From an uncultured Pseudomonadales bacterium (GTDB taxonomy: Bacteria; Pseudomonadota; Gammaproteobacteria; Pseudomonadales; Azotimanducaceae), in contig OY282519.1 of the NCBI GenBank assembly GCA_958296405.1, forward strand, positions 3,394,132-3,458,131: a stretch of DNA of 64,000 nucleotides, read 5' to 3'. Every line of letters starts with the position of its first letter. The first letter of the stretch is position 1. This document shows, one piece after another, positions 28,341 to 37,110 of the stretch. The notes under the pieces are model-generated. The model had not been told where the DNA came from and did not search any database. It was given only the letters and a program-made list of their open reading frames with translations. The translations under genes and the position numbers were made by a program.

Positions 28341-29576
28341 CTACGGATCGCGGGATTCTTCTGACCTCCATACAGGAGGCAAGACCCGGGGCTTGAGCTT
28401 CTCCAGCGCCTCCTTCACCCAACCGAACCCGATACGCTCCTGCTCCAGGCGCAAGTTGACGCCCAGGCGGTCGTGCCGGAGGTCTTCGTACAGCGCATGT
28501 TCATGGGCCGTGAGCCTCGATAGCTCCCGGTCGGCGGGCGCGGCCTCCGTCACCCACAGGGGCCGAAATGCGAGGAACGTGTCGCGGTCCATTAGGAAGG
28601 AGCGAGCGTGGCTGAAATGGTGGCGCAGTTCGTCGAGGATCGCGAAACCGTGGGTGTCGATGTCCCCCCAATAGTAGAGCCGGCAGTGCGCCAGCCAGCG
28701 GGCCTTGCCGAGGGTCTCGAAGCCGTAGCCGGAGCCGAAGATCACCATGCCGTCGTCCACAGGCGGGAAGGCGAGGAGATTGATCTCGTTCTCCGTGACG
28801 AACACCGTCGAAACGCCGGTCCTGAGCGCGGCGAAGCTGTCCGCGTCCAGCGTAAGGTCCTGATTGCCGCCGCCGAGAAGCAGGGAGTGCTTGCGGTCCA
28901 GAATGCGAAAGCGGATGCGTTCGGGCTTGTCCAGAAAACCGTAGCGGCGGGCGAAGCCGGCAACCCCGGTTGCGCTTCGGTCGATGCACTCCGGCGGCAT
29001 GGCGGCGTCCAGCAGCTCGCCGAGTGTCCCGCGGTGGGCTTCCACGAACTTGGTGTGTACCCCCACCACGTCCATCTGGCGCAGATGGACGCCCGGCCGC
29101 GGGTGATCTTGCAGCCAGCCGACGACGTCCAGCAGGCGTTCCCAATCGCCGGCTGTCGCCAGCGCCCGCATAGGCTTCCTTTCCAGCCAGACGAGCAGGG
29201 AAGGCTGCCGGCGCTTCGTCGACTCCACCACCTGCCGGAACCGCCTGGCCTCCGGCCCTTTGCCGATCATCGCGAGGGCATCTTCGGCGGTGTCGATCCA
29301 GGCTTGGTGCGGCAAGGTGTTGAGGCCGAGGATCCGATGCCGGAACTCGCGCATCGTGAAGCGCACGTGGGTCATGGACCGAAGCGATGCACTCCAGCTC
29401 CGGGCTTCGTCAAAGCACTCGCCGAGCTCCGCCGAGGTCGGACGCTTCAACACCAGGCGTCGCGGAAAGAGCGCTTCGCCGGTGACTAGGCCGGCGAGGA
29501 TGGAGCCGCGGTCCCAGAGCCTCCGGACCTGCCGCCCGAGATCGGCCGGCGTGGTCCAGTTCACGGTACGGCTCAC
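28341..29576 (-). CDS. jetD: Wadjet anti-plasmid protein JetD (TOPRIM-like nuclease)
   Basis: A 411-aa protein with an N-terminal DUF3322 domain (TTPADLGRQVRRLWDRG, about residues 8-190) and a C-terminal DUF2220/topoVI-A-like TOPRIM domain (about 220-400). The TOPRIM acids appear in VFVTENEINLLAFPPVDDG and LYYWGDIDTHGFAILDEL (DxD). JetD cleaves plasmid DNA extruded as loops by the JetABC condensin. GTG 29576 overlaps the JetC stop by 4 nt (GTGA). It is the last gene of the jetABCD operon, full length and without interruption. Confidence 0.93.
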   Translation of the reverse strand: MSRTVNWTTPADLGRQVRRLWDRGSILAGLVTGEALFPRRLVLKRPTSAELGECFDEARSWSASLRSMTHVRFTMREFRHRILGLNTLPHQAWIDTAEDALAMIGKGPEARRFRQVVESTKRRQPSLLVWLERKPMRALATAGDWERLLDVVGWLQDHPRPGVHLRQMDVVGVHTKFVEAHRGTLGELLDAAMPPECIDRSATGVAGFARRYGFLDKPERIRFRILDRKHSLLLGGGNQDLTLDADSFAALRTGVSTVFVTENEINLLAFPPVDDGMVIFGSGYGFETLGKARWLAHCRLYYWGDIDTHGFAILDELRHHFSHARSFLMDRDTFLAFRPLWVTEAAPADRELSRLTAHEHALYEDLRHDRLGVNLRLEQERIGFGWVKEALEKLKPRVLPPVWRSEESRDP

Positions 29577-32500
29577 CCCGCCACCCTTGCCCTCTCCTCG
29601 CGGTATTCCTCAATGGAAAGGTTGCGCAGCCTAGAGGTGCGGCCGTCTTCGTTGTGGACGAATCCCACGCTCGCGACGAAGGGCTCGATGATGTGGATCT
29701 TCTGCAGCGGGGTGACGATCAGGAGTTGCAAATCGAGCTCGGAGAACAACCGCAGAGCGTATTGCGTGGACTCGTCAGAACCGCGTCCGAATGCCTCGTC
29801 GATGACCACGAAACGGAACGAGCGCGAACGCACCCGCCCTGATTCCAGACCGAACTGGTAGGCGAGGCTGGCGGCGAGGATGGTGTAGGCGAGCTTTTCC
29901 TTCTGGCCGCCGGACTTGCCGCCGGAGTCCGAGTAGTGCTCGTGCTCGGTATCGTCCTCGCGCCAGCGTTCGCTGGCGGCGAACGTGAACCAGTTGCGCA
30001 CGTCGGTCACCTTGGCGGTCCAGCGGCGGTCCTGTTCGGCCATGCCCTCCCGGCCACGGAAGCGCTCGATGATGCGTTGCACCTGAAGGAACCTGGTCTC
30101 GGAATACTGATCGTCCCCGGAGCCGGACAGCGCGTCGTCCGTGCAGGCTCGCAGATCGGTCTGAAAGTCTCGAATCTCCGCGTCTTGCGTGCGCTGGGCT
30201 TCGAGCCGGATGTACCGGCCGGGGTTGTAGGGGATGCGGTTCAGGGACTCGTTGATCTGGCCGATCCTGTCCCGGATGACTTCCCGTTCGCGGTTGAGCT
30301 GGGAGTGGAAGTTGGCGATCTCGCGGATGGTGTTCTCGTTCAGCAGCCTCTTGAACCGCGCCTCGAACTCCGGCAATGCGTCGGCTTGCAGCCGGCCGAG
30401 CATCTCGGTGTATTCCGGGGCCGCTTCGACGTTGGCGTCGACCTCCGCGGTTTCCAGCTTGAATGCTTCCTTGAAGGTCATCATCGCTTGGTGGATCTTG
30501 TCGCGAAGCCTGCTCAGGCGGATGTCGCCCGCGTCGATCCGCTTCTGCAGCCACTCGCGCATGTCCTGCTGGCGGTGGTCGCAGGATTCGACGGTCAGCG
30601 AAGCCTCGCCCAGTACGGTGTTCCGCATCCCGTCGAGTCGTTCGAACCCGGATTGCAGCGATTCGCGGTCCACGTCCCGAAACGCCGCTTGCGTCCGCTC
30701 GCGCAACGCGCGGGCAGCGTCCTGCCTCTCCCCGGTCCTGGAGCGTTCGTCCCGGCGCGCCACCAGTGCCGCCTCGGCGGATGCGAGGGCTTCGTTCGCT
30801 TCCGCGAGCCGGGCGTTCAGCTTCCTGAGCACATCGGACGTGGCCTCGAGCTGCCGCTTCTCGTCGCGCAACCGTGCGGCCTCGGTTGCGGGCGCGGACC
30901 AGTCGAGCTCCTTGAAGTCGGTGTATTCGTCGAGGCGCAGCAGGTTGTCGAGGCGTTCCTGCACGATCCGCCGGGCCTTTTCGGCCTCGGCGATGCCGCT
31001 GCCCTGTTCGCCAAGGCGGGCTTCGAGGCGGCGCGCACTGGATTCGAGCGTGGCGATCTTCTCGACGTTGGTCCAGCCGAGTACGAATCGGGCGCGGTCG
31101 TCGATACGGTGCCGATCGTCCTTTTCATGCCTTTCGCCGGGCATCTTGATCTGTCCGGCGCGGGTGACGGCGCGCGGCTCGCGCCGGAACTGCTCACCGT
31201 TGGCGCAGCAGGCGACGTTGAAGCGATGAGCCAGTTCCAGCTCCAGCCAGGGGTAGAACTCCGAATCCGGCTTGATCGACAGCTTCCGTACCAGGGAGTC
31301 CGGATGCAGGGACGGCGGCTCTCGCCGGCGGGATTCGCGTATCCGGAAATAGACGAGCCGCCTCTTGAGGTCGGTCTTGTCCACCCACCCTGCCACCCGT
31401 GCATAGTGTTCGTCCGGCACCAGCAGCGACAGCCCGAAGTTTCTGAGCAGCCGTTCCGCGGCGCCTTCCCAGTCGCGTTCGCCTTCCCGCACCTGCAGAA
31501 GTTCGCCGGCAAACGGCATGTCCGTTTCGTCGGCGCGCAACGCCTGGCACAGCGCGGTTCGCATGGCGATCTGCTCCGCCGGGATGTTGCTGCGCCGCGC
31601 CTTGAGGCTCCGGATCTCCGCCATGAGCGCGTCGCGTTCCTGCCTGCCCTGGCTGAAGGCGACGCGTTGCTCCACCAATGCGTTTTGCAACCGGTCGCCT
31701 TGTGAGCGCAGTTCGCCGGCCAAGTCGGCGAAGCACCGTTTCTGCGCGAGGAACCCGGCATCGTCCGCGGCGGGGGTCTCGCCGACCACTTCGACCAGAT
31801 CGGCATAACGCCGGGCTTTGCCCGCCCGTCTCTCGCGTTCCTCCTCGAGGTGCCGGATATCCGCCGCCAGGCGTTCGAGACGGTCGCCGCCGTTTTCCGC
31901 GAGGTCGCGCCTGACGTCCTCCACTTCGCGCCGCTCGCGGTCCCGGCGTTCCTCGGCGCGTTCGACCCGCATGTCCTGCCGAGCCAGCTCTTCGCCGAGT
32001 CTGTCGAGGCGCTGGTTCAACAGGTCGAGCTTCAGCGCCGCGAAGTATGGACTCAGGGCATCCCGGCAACCGCGCAACGTCTCGACCTCCGCGCTCGACC
32101 CGGCATGACGTTCGCAGTCCGCGACCAGCGGCGCCAGCATCCCGATCTGGCGCTTGGCCCTCAGCACCGCCTCGTGGGCGCGGCTCAAGTCGTCGAAGTG
32201 ATCCACCAGGGCCTTGATCCGCGGCGCCACGTCAAAGGGTTCCAGCATGTGTCCGCGTACGAATTCCGTGAGATTTCCGACGGACTTCATGGATACCGTC
32301 TGATGGAACAGATCGAGCGCCTGCTCGTTTTCGATGCCGAAGTGGCGGCGGAACCAAGCGCCGTAGGGTGGAAAACCGTTCCATATCTCCACCTCCCGGC
32401 TGCGCAACCGCTTGCGCAACTGCGTGATGTCCGTGCCGAAGTGCGCAAACTCGCCGGCGATCGACAGATCGCGCTTGGCGGCGGCGAAGAACCGATCCGG

Positions 32501-32947
32501 CTGGTTCTGCGCGTCGGCGATCCAGAACACCTGGGCCAGCGTCACGGATTGCCGGTAATCGACGTTCCTGAACACGCCGAGGATGACCGAGTAGCTATTG
32601 TGGTCGCGCAGCGAGACGGGACGGGCGGCGCTGCCGGCGTCGTTGCGTTCCGACTTGTAGTGTCCCAGCACATAGGAACGCAACGTCCGCTCCCGGACCC
32701 CGGCACCGGCGGCCTTGTTGTAGGCGGCGCGGCGCGACGGCACCAGCAACGTCGTCACCGCGTCCACCAAGGTGGATTTGCCGGAACCGATGTCGCCGGT
32801 GACCAGGTTGTTTCTGCCGTCGAGCTCCAGCGTCCAAACACGTTCGCCGAAGGTGCCCCAGTTGAAGAGTTCCAAGCGCTGCAGGCGGAAGCCCACGCGC
32901 CCGGGGTCCGTCACCAGATCGAGTTGCGGGGGTGCGGAATCGGTCAT
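29573..32947 (-). CDS. jetC: Wadjet SMC-like ATPase JetC
   Basis: A 1124-aa MukB/SbcC-like ABC ATPase that extrudes DNA loops. Walker A is in NLVTGDIGSGKSTLVDAVTT (about residue 50). Long coiled coils run from about 280 to 480 and 620 to 830 (RVERAEERRDRERREVEDVR, for example). The C-terminal head has the signature YSDSGGKSGGQKEKLAYTIL and Walker B SFRFVVIDEAFGRGSDES. Start ATG 32947 (MTDSAPPQLD) overlaps the JetB stop by 4 nt and follows GGAGGGG; this is better than upstream in-frame codons inside jetB. Intact. Confidence 0.94.
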   Translation of the reverse strand: MTDSAPPQLDLVTDPGRVGFRLQRLELFNWGTFGERVWTLELDGRNNLVTGDIGSGKSTLVDAVTTLLVPSRRAAYNKAAGAGVRERTLRSYVLGHYKSERNDAGSAARPVSLRDHNSYSVILGVFRNVDYRQSVTLAQVFWIADAQNQPDRFFAAAKRDLSIAGEFAHFGTDITQLRKRLRSREVEIWNGFPPYGAWFRRHFGIENEQALDLFHQTVSMKSVGNLTEFVRGHMLEPFDVAPRIKALVDHFDDLSRAHEAVLRAKRQIGMLAPLVADCERHAGSSAEVETLRGCRDALSPYFAALKLDLLNQRLDRLGEELARQDMRVERAEERRDRERREVEDVRRDLAENGGDRLERLAADIRHLEEERERRAGKARRYADLVEVVGETPAADDAGFLAQKRCFADLAGELRSQGDRLQNALVEQRVAFSQGRQERDALMAEIRSLKARRSNIPAEQIAMRTALCQALRADETDMPFAGELLQVREGERDWEGAAERLLRNFGLSLLVPDEHYARVAGWVDKTDLKRRLVYFRIRESRRREPPSLHPDSLVRKLSIKPDSEFYPWLELELAHRFNVACCANGEQFRREPRAVTRAGQIKMPGERHEKDDRHRIDDRARFVLGWTNVEKIATLESSARRLEARLGEQGSGIAEAEKARRIVQERLDNLLRLDEYTDFKELDWSAPATEAARLRDEKRQLEATSDVLRKLNARLAEANEALASAEAALVARRDERSRTGERQDAARALRERTQAAFRDVDRESLQSGFERLDGMRNTVLGEASLTVESCDHRQQDMREWLQKRIDAGDIRLSRLRDKIHQAMMTFKEAFKLETAEVDANVEAAPEYTEMLGRLQADALPEFEARFKRLLNENTIREIANFHSQLNREREVIRDRIGQINESLNRIPYNPGRYIRLEAQRTQDAEIRDFQTDLRACTDDALSGSGDDQYSETRFLQVQRIIERFRGREGMAEQDRRWTAKVTDVRNWFTFAASERWREDDTEHEHYSDSGGKSGGQKEKLAYTILAASLAYQFGLESGRVRSRSFRFVVIDEAFGRGSDESTQYALRLFSELDLQLLIVTPLQKIHIIEPFVASVGFVHNEDGRTSRLRNLSIEEYREERARVAG

Positions 32948-33603
32948 CGTGCCGCCCCTCCGGTTCGAGACCCGGGGGCATTCGCGGCGTCGCCGCCGTC
33001 GAGCGCTTCCCGGTATTCCGCCAGCTTCGCGTCGAACTCGGCCAGCCACTGCGCATCCACGAACGCCTTAAGGATGCGCCGCACCTCGAACGTCTCCTCC
33101 GCGCCCGACGCCTTCATGCGACGGAGAAAGCCGAGCTCCACGATCCGGTTGAGGCGGCTGTCGATGCGGTCCGTCACCCGCGCCTCGTTGCTGCTCTCGG
33201 GCAGGAATACCCGCACCATTTCGACGATCTCGTCCTTGGACAACACCAAATGCGTATCGTCCCCGCCAGCGTCGAATTCCGCGAGCTTCTTGCGCAGCAG
33301 CGCCAGCATGAGGCTGACGGGGAAGGAAAGCGGCCGGCGCGCCATCAGGCGCGGCGTCCTGATCCCGGATTCGCCCTCAACATTGGGCCGCGAGCGCAGG
33401 AAAGCATAGCCCTCCGCATCGTCCAGCGTCAGCTCCAGTCCCAGCACGCTGGCGTGCTCCCGCACCCGCGTCTGCAGATGAATCAGGTTGTTCCAGAGAT
33501 CGGCGTCGTCATCCCGGTATAGGACGCCCCTGAGCAGGGATACGAGCAGGCTCGGCAGCGCGTCCGGCCGGCCGGCCTCGTTGACGGGTTCGGCCGTGTT
33601 CAC
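32944..33603 (-). CDS. jetB: Wadjet kleisin-associated subunit JetB (DUF4194)
   Basis: A 219-aa protein matching the DUF4194 (MukE-like KITE) subunit: SLLVSLLRGVLYRDDDADLW near the start, winged-helix region DEIVEMVRVFLPESSNEARV and DRIDSRLNRIVELGFLRRMK, then FEVRRILKAFVDAQWLAEFD. GTG 33603 overlaps the JetA stop (GTGA), so it is the chosen start over a longer frame that runs through jetA. It links the kleisin JetA to JetC. Confidence 0.9.
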   Translation of the reverse strand: MNTAEPVNEAGRPDALPSLLVSLLRGVLYRDDDADLWNNLIHLQTRVREHASVLGLELTLDDAEGYAFLRSRPNVEGESGIRTPRLMARRPLSFPVSLMLALLRKKLAEFDAGGDDTHLVLSKDEIVEMVRVFLPESSNEARVTDRIDSRLNRIVELGFLRRMKASGAEETFEVRRILKAFVDAQWLAEFDAKLAEYREALDGGDAANAPGSRTGGAAR

Positions 33604-35099
33604 CGCACGAAAATGACCCGCGGCACGCGAGCCCGACGCACAATCGGCTCGCCGTCCGCGCGTGCGCCATGCCAAGAGACAGGTTCCGACACAGTCTCGT
33701 CCACGGTCGTGCGGAACGTTTCGCCGGCGAGTTCCAGATATCCCACCAACTCCGCCAATCCGTGCTGCAAAGGATGCTGTTCGCACAGCTCACGCAACGT
33801 GACCTGGGAGCGGTTCTGCAAGGCGTTCCGCACCTGCCGCGCCAGTCGCGGCTTGTCGATCGGCACTTGCGAAAAAAGCGCGGATGCGTCCACGTCCTCA
33901 CCGCCGGCCTCCAGCTCGACGTCGGCGATCAGCGGTTTGACGGACGGCCTGTATAGAGGCCGCTCCATGGGCAGGCGGACGTCCGCTGCGGGACCGGCGA
34001 TATACATGAACGCATCGCGAGGCGGTGACTGCCGCAACTCCAAGGCCTTGGTTTCGATGCCCTGCAGGATGCCCATGATACGGCGATTCTCCAGCCACAC
34101 CCGATCGTCGAGGAAGCGCCGAAGCTGCGCGGAGAGCCGGGCGACGGTGCGTTGCGTATGTTCGCAGGCTTCCAGCCAGTCGTAGTGGACGCGACGGGTG
34201 CGGGTGGGTGGGTTCATCCCGGCGACGGCGTCCAGCGCCAGCACATGCTCCAGGAGCCGCGTCAACTCCTCCTGTCGGGCGCTCGACATCAGGAAATCCC
34301 AGAAGGCCTGGAAGCTCCGTCCCTGATCGGAGTCCGCGATGACGTCGCGTTCTTTCATGATGCCTTCGAGCAACTCCCCCTTCGAGCCCTCCCACAGTGC
34401 GATGTGCTCCCGCGTACGCCGATCCAGCGACCGGAAGTTCTGCTCGACCTCCCGAAAATCCGCGAGCAGTTCCTGAGCCATCTGCATGAACTGCTGGAAG
34501 CGATCCTTCAGCGCGGTGTCGTCCAGCAACGGCAGGTCGCCGGACCGCACCCGTTCCATAGCGGCATCGATCTCGTCCCGGCGCCGGCGGAGCTCTTCGA
34601 TCCGCACCTCGGGGTCGGCCTCGGTCCCGGTACTCATCTGCCGCAACAACTCGAAAAGGGTCAGCAGCCGCGACTCGGTGCCGACGAAGCTGCGCTCGGT
34701 GAGCGAGGCGAGCCAGACAATGGCCTTCTCGGTGGCCGGGGTCAGGTCGAAGCAGGGCTCGTCGACGCCTTGCCGGTAGAATTTCCGCAACCAGCCCTTC
34801 TCCGGATCCGCCCAATCGTTCAGGTAGTCCAGTGCGGTCTTCGGATACACCCCGTCGCCGGCGCGTTCGCGCAGGGTGAACAGTTCGTCTTCCAGCGCTT
34901 CGGCCAGATCGCTCTGCATCAGCAACCGCTGGTTCGGTGCAATGAAGGCCCGATGCAGAAAGCTTGCGATCAGCGGCACGTGATCCGACCGCAAGAGACG
35001 CCACGCCGGGTGGTGCTGGCGCAGACGGTCGAGCATGTCGTAGTCGAGATCCACGGCATCGCCGTCGGTGGCGGGTCTGTCCCGACCGGGAGCGGCCAT
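33600..35099 (-). CDS. jetA: Wadjet kleisin-like subunit JetA (DUF3375)
   Basis: A 499-aa DUF3375 protein, the MukF-like kleisin of the Wadjet condensin. It is largely helical. It starts DYDMLDRLRQHHPAWRLLRS and LIASFLHRAFIAPNQRLLMQ, with a middle coiled coil (EELRRRRDEIDAAMERVRSG) and a C-terminal winged-helix part (LREL­CEQHPLQHGLAELVGY-type). It is the first gene of jetABCD, reading leftward. About 370 bp of noncoding and relic sequence lie upstream, where the operon promoter should be; no clear hexamers are visible. Confidence 0.92.
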   Translation of the reverse strand: MAAPGRDRPATDGDAVDLDYDMLDRLRQHHPAWRLLRSDHVPLIASFLHRAFIAPNQRLLMQSDLAEALEDELFTLRERAGDGVYPKTALDYLNDWADPEKGWLRKFYRQGVDEPCFDLTPATEKAIVWLASLTERSFVGTESRLLTLFELLRQMSTGTEADPEVRIEELRRRRDEIDAAMERVRSGDLPLLDDTALKDRFQQFMQMAQELLADFREVEQNFRSLDRRTREHIALWEGSKGELLEGIMKERDVIADSDQGRSFQAFWDFLMSSARQEELTRLLEHVLALDAVAGMNPPTRTRRVHYDWLEACEHTQRTVARLSAQLRRFLDDRVWLENRRIMGILQGIETKALELRQSPPRDAFMYIAGPAADVRLPMERPLYRPSVKPLIADVELEAGGEDVDASALFSQVPIDKPRLARQVRNALQNRSQVTLRELCEQHPLQHGLAELVGYLELAGETFRTTVDETVSEPVSWHGARADGEPIVRRARVPRVIFVR

Positions 35100-35189
35100 G
35101 TTATCTCATGGGCGAGCAGCGCAGGCTGATGCTGCCATGCTTCCAAGGCGCGGGGAGAGGAGGGAAGAAGACGGCCATCAACGTAAAAC

Positions 35190-35370
35190 GCGGCGGAGCG
35201 GTCCCGCTCGCGCTGACCGCGTCCTTCATGGTGGACGGTGGAGCGCGAATGGCAAGGCGGATGAGGATAGTGTCGATGCAGGCGATGAGGCGCCGCCGGC
35301 TCCTGCGGTGTGGGCAGTGTTTCGATGTCGATGTGGAAGACGCGGCCGAGACGCGGCCGAGGCGCTGCCT
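35190..35370 (-). mobile_element. Degraded IS91-like transposase C-terminus
   Basis: Two minus-strand frames together read RLGRVFHIDIET followed, after a one-base shift, by KHCPHRRSRRRLIACIDTIL. This resembles the C-terminal zinc-ribbon region of IS91-type transposases (RVFxIDIExCPxCGGxxRIIAxIxD). The rest of the element is gone. It sits in the gap upstream of jetA. Confidence 0.45.
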
Positions 35371-35471
35371 CCGGATCATCAGGGGCAGCGGGCGTGGTTG
35401 CATATGCCCTAGCAAGACATTGCGGATTGACTCGCGCCATCGGTCTTCCCCTTGCCCTCGGCACCCGACCC

Positions 35472-35565
35472 ATGACCACGCGGCCCGTCCTCGGCACCAC
35501 CGCCTAGGGCTTGCTGCTTGCCTTGTCGCTGGTCTGGGGCAGCTCGTTCTTCTCCGCGAAGATGA
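35472..35565 (+). pseudogene. N-terminal relic of an EamA/DMT transporter
   Basis: ATG 35472 gives MTTRPVLGTTA, then an in-frame TAG (35505-35507, probably a former TGG), then GLLLALSLVWGSSFFSAK, the typical first helix of EamA-family drug/metabolite exporters. After about 30 codons the sequence switches abruptly to the HEPN-like gene, so the rest was deleted. Confidence 0.6.
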
Positions 35566-35605
35566 ACGCACCGACACACTCTTGGACGGTGCCCAAGGCG
35601 CAATT

Positions 35606-36109
35606 GTGGAGACGATGGGCTGCTTGGCCTTAGGTTTGGTGAGACCCGCTCTCTCTTCATTGAGATCCGAAATCGACATGATGCTAGGTTGGCTGTACTT
35701 CAAGGATCACCGAGTGGAGTGGAATCACCTCCGTGATACGGGCCGGGGGTTTCAGACGAAGGCGCAAGTGCTGACATATGTTGGAAATCACTGGCCTAAG
35801 TTCCAGGCTCGATTCAAACTGCTGGAGCAGCGGAAAACTCGTGAGGAGCATGATCCCTATCGGTTGTTGTCGGTCCACATTCATGGGCAGACCGACTTCA
35901 CAGCGCCAAAGGTCAGTCCGCTAGTCGAGTTGGTAGCGGATGCGAGCCTGTGCGCTGAGTGCGTGGCATTGCAAGGGGACGTGGCAGAATACGTCAGCGA
36001 CGTCTTGCTGGCCATTTACGGAGACAAGTGGGTGTCCTTGCCCGCTCCGGTCATGGCCGGGCTCGATGAGCGAATCAGCGCAAAGCAGCGGAAGAGGCTC
36101 TTTGGCTAG
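35606..36109 (+). CDS. Uncharacterised helical protein, probably 5'-truncated
   Basis: An open frame to 36109. The recognisable part begins DERTDTLLDGAQGAIVETMG near 35570, before any good start; in-frame GTG 35606 or ATG 35615 (164 aa) could serve. Content is helical, with SLRSEIDMMLGWLYFKDHRV, then WPKFQARFKLLEQRKTREEH, then PYRLLSVHIHGQTDF. The R-H spacing and helical bundle recall HEPN or related RNA-processing folds of defence regions, but I do not recognise a family. Base composition is more AT-rich than the neighbours. It abuts the EamA relic, so its own 5' end was probably lost in the same event. Confidence 0.5.
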   Translation: METMGCLALGLVRPALSSLRSEIDMMLGWLYFKDHRVEWNHLRDTGRGFQTKAQVLTYVGNHWPKFQARFKLLEQRKTREEHDPYRLLSVHIHGQTDFTAPKVSPLVELVADASLCAECVALQGDVAEYVSDVLLAIYGDKWVSLPAPVMAGLDERISAKQRKRLFG

Positions 36110-36212
36110 GGCACGAGCCATGCGGCCGGCGCTGAACCATGTAGCAAGTTGAACCTCCGAGGCCAACATCGGATGCCACCCGGGAGGTGAGTTCGACGGC
36201 TGCATCTACTGC

Positions 36213-37094
36213 TCACGCTCCCGCGGCGCCTTCCCCGGCCAAGAACGTCTCGGCCTCGCGCAGATAGCCGAACCGCTCCATGACCGGCCCGTGCGCGTCC
36301 ACCAGCGCCCGCACCTGCCGCGGGCGGAGCGCGGTCCTCCAAGACCCCGCCACGCCGGCGCGGAAGAAGGACGGCGCCGTCGGCTGCTTCTCATGGAATC
36401 CGAATTCCTCCTCCTGGGCGCGCAAACGGGGGAAGGCGGCGTGGCCGATGGCCTCTCCGAGGCGAGCGGCATCCCAATCAAGGCCGGCGAAGCGGACGAT
36501 CGCGCCGAACGCGGCCCGCGGGTTCGCCAGCATGTCCTCGTACCGCGTGACATGCACCGGCAGCTCCCCTTGATCCAACCAACTCGACGCGTGCCCGCTC
36601 CACGTCAGCATCGGAGCCGGCAACCAATTGGTAATGCCCCGCGGGCACTTCCCCACCAAGTTGGCAGCGGGGTCGTTCATGTGCGTCACGATCCTGTCAA
36701 TGGTCCGTTGATCGTGGTGCGCGTAGGAAACCGCCACGTCAAGGGGATTGCGGACTAGGTAGACCACGCCGGCCGTCGCCGACTTCGGGAACAGCGCCGC
36801 GCCGCCTGGCGCCCGGACGCATGCCTCGTGGACCTTGACGAAGGCCGGCGGCGGCATGGCCTCGGCCAAGGCCTCGTGCAGCAGCGGGCGGCAGCGCAGG
36901 ATTTCCTCCGGCGTCATGTCCGACGACGGCAGCCCGAGAAACTCGTCGAACGTATAGCGGAAGCTGGCGGTGGACCAGCCGATCAGCGCGTTGATCGAAG
37001 CCGGCCCGCCGGCCTCGGGCAGGTAGTTGGTCAGCACCGTCCGCAGCCAGGTGTTGCCGGACTTCGGGTAGGAGGCGAGCCAGACGATCGACAC
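36213..37094 (-). CDS. PAPS-dependent sulfotransferase (probable lasso-peptide tailoring enzyme)
   Basis: A 293-aa cytoplasmic sulfotransferase. The 5'-phosphosulfate loop is VWLASYPKSGNTWLRTVLTN at the extreme N-terminus and the 3'-phosphate motif is GVVYLVRNPLDVAVSYAHHD (about residues 110-130), with a catalytic-type His in that segment. GTG 37094, behind AAGGGAGC, puts the PAPS loop where the family has it; a longer ATG start would add unlikely Arg/Pro-rich sequence inside the kinase gene. It follows the HprK-like gene by 17 bp in an operon beta-hydroxylase-kinase-sulfotransferase. Its context implies a modified peptide as acceptor, which is inference. Confidence 0.88.
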   Translation of the reverse strand: MSIVWLASYPKSGNTWLRTVLTNYLPEAGGPASINALIGWSTASFRYTFDEFLGLPSSDMTPEEILRCRPLLHEALAEAMPPPAFVKVHEACVRAPGGAALFPKSATAGVVYLVRNPLDVAVSYAHHDQRTIDRIVTHMNDPAANLVGKCPRGITNWLPAPMLTWSGHASSWLDQGELPVHVTRYEDMLANPRAAFGAIVRFAGLDWDAARLGEAIGHAAFPRLRAQEEEFGFHEKQPTAPSFFRAGVAGSWRTALRPRQVRALVDAHGPVMERFGYLREAETFLAGEGAAGA

Positions 37095-37110
37095 GGACGC
37101 TCCCTTCGCG

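Noticed and set aside
34964..36109. A single 381-aa protein across the jetA start and the following relics
   Set aside because: The frame joins sequence antisense to jetA, an IS91-like relic and the helical protein; only the last part is protein-like.
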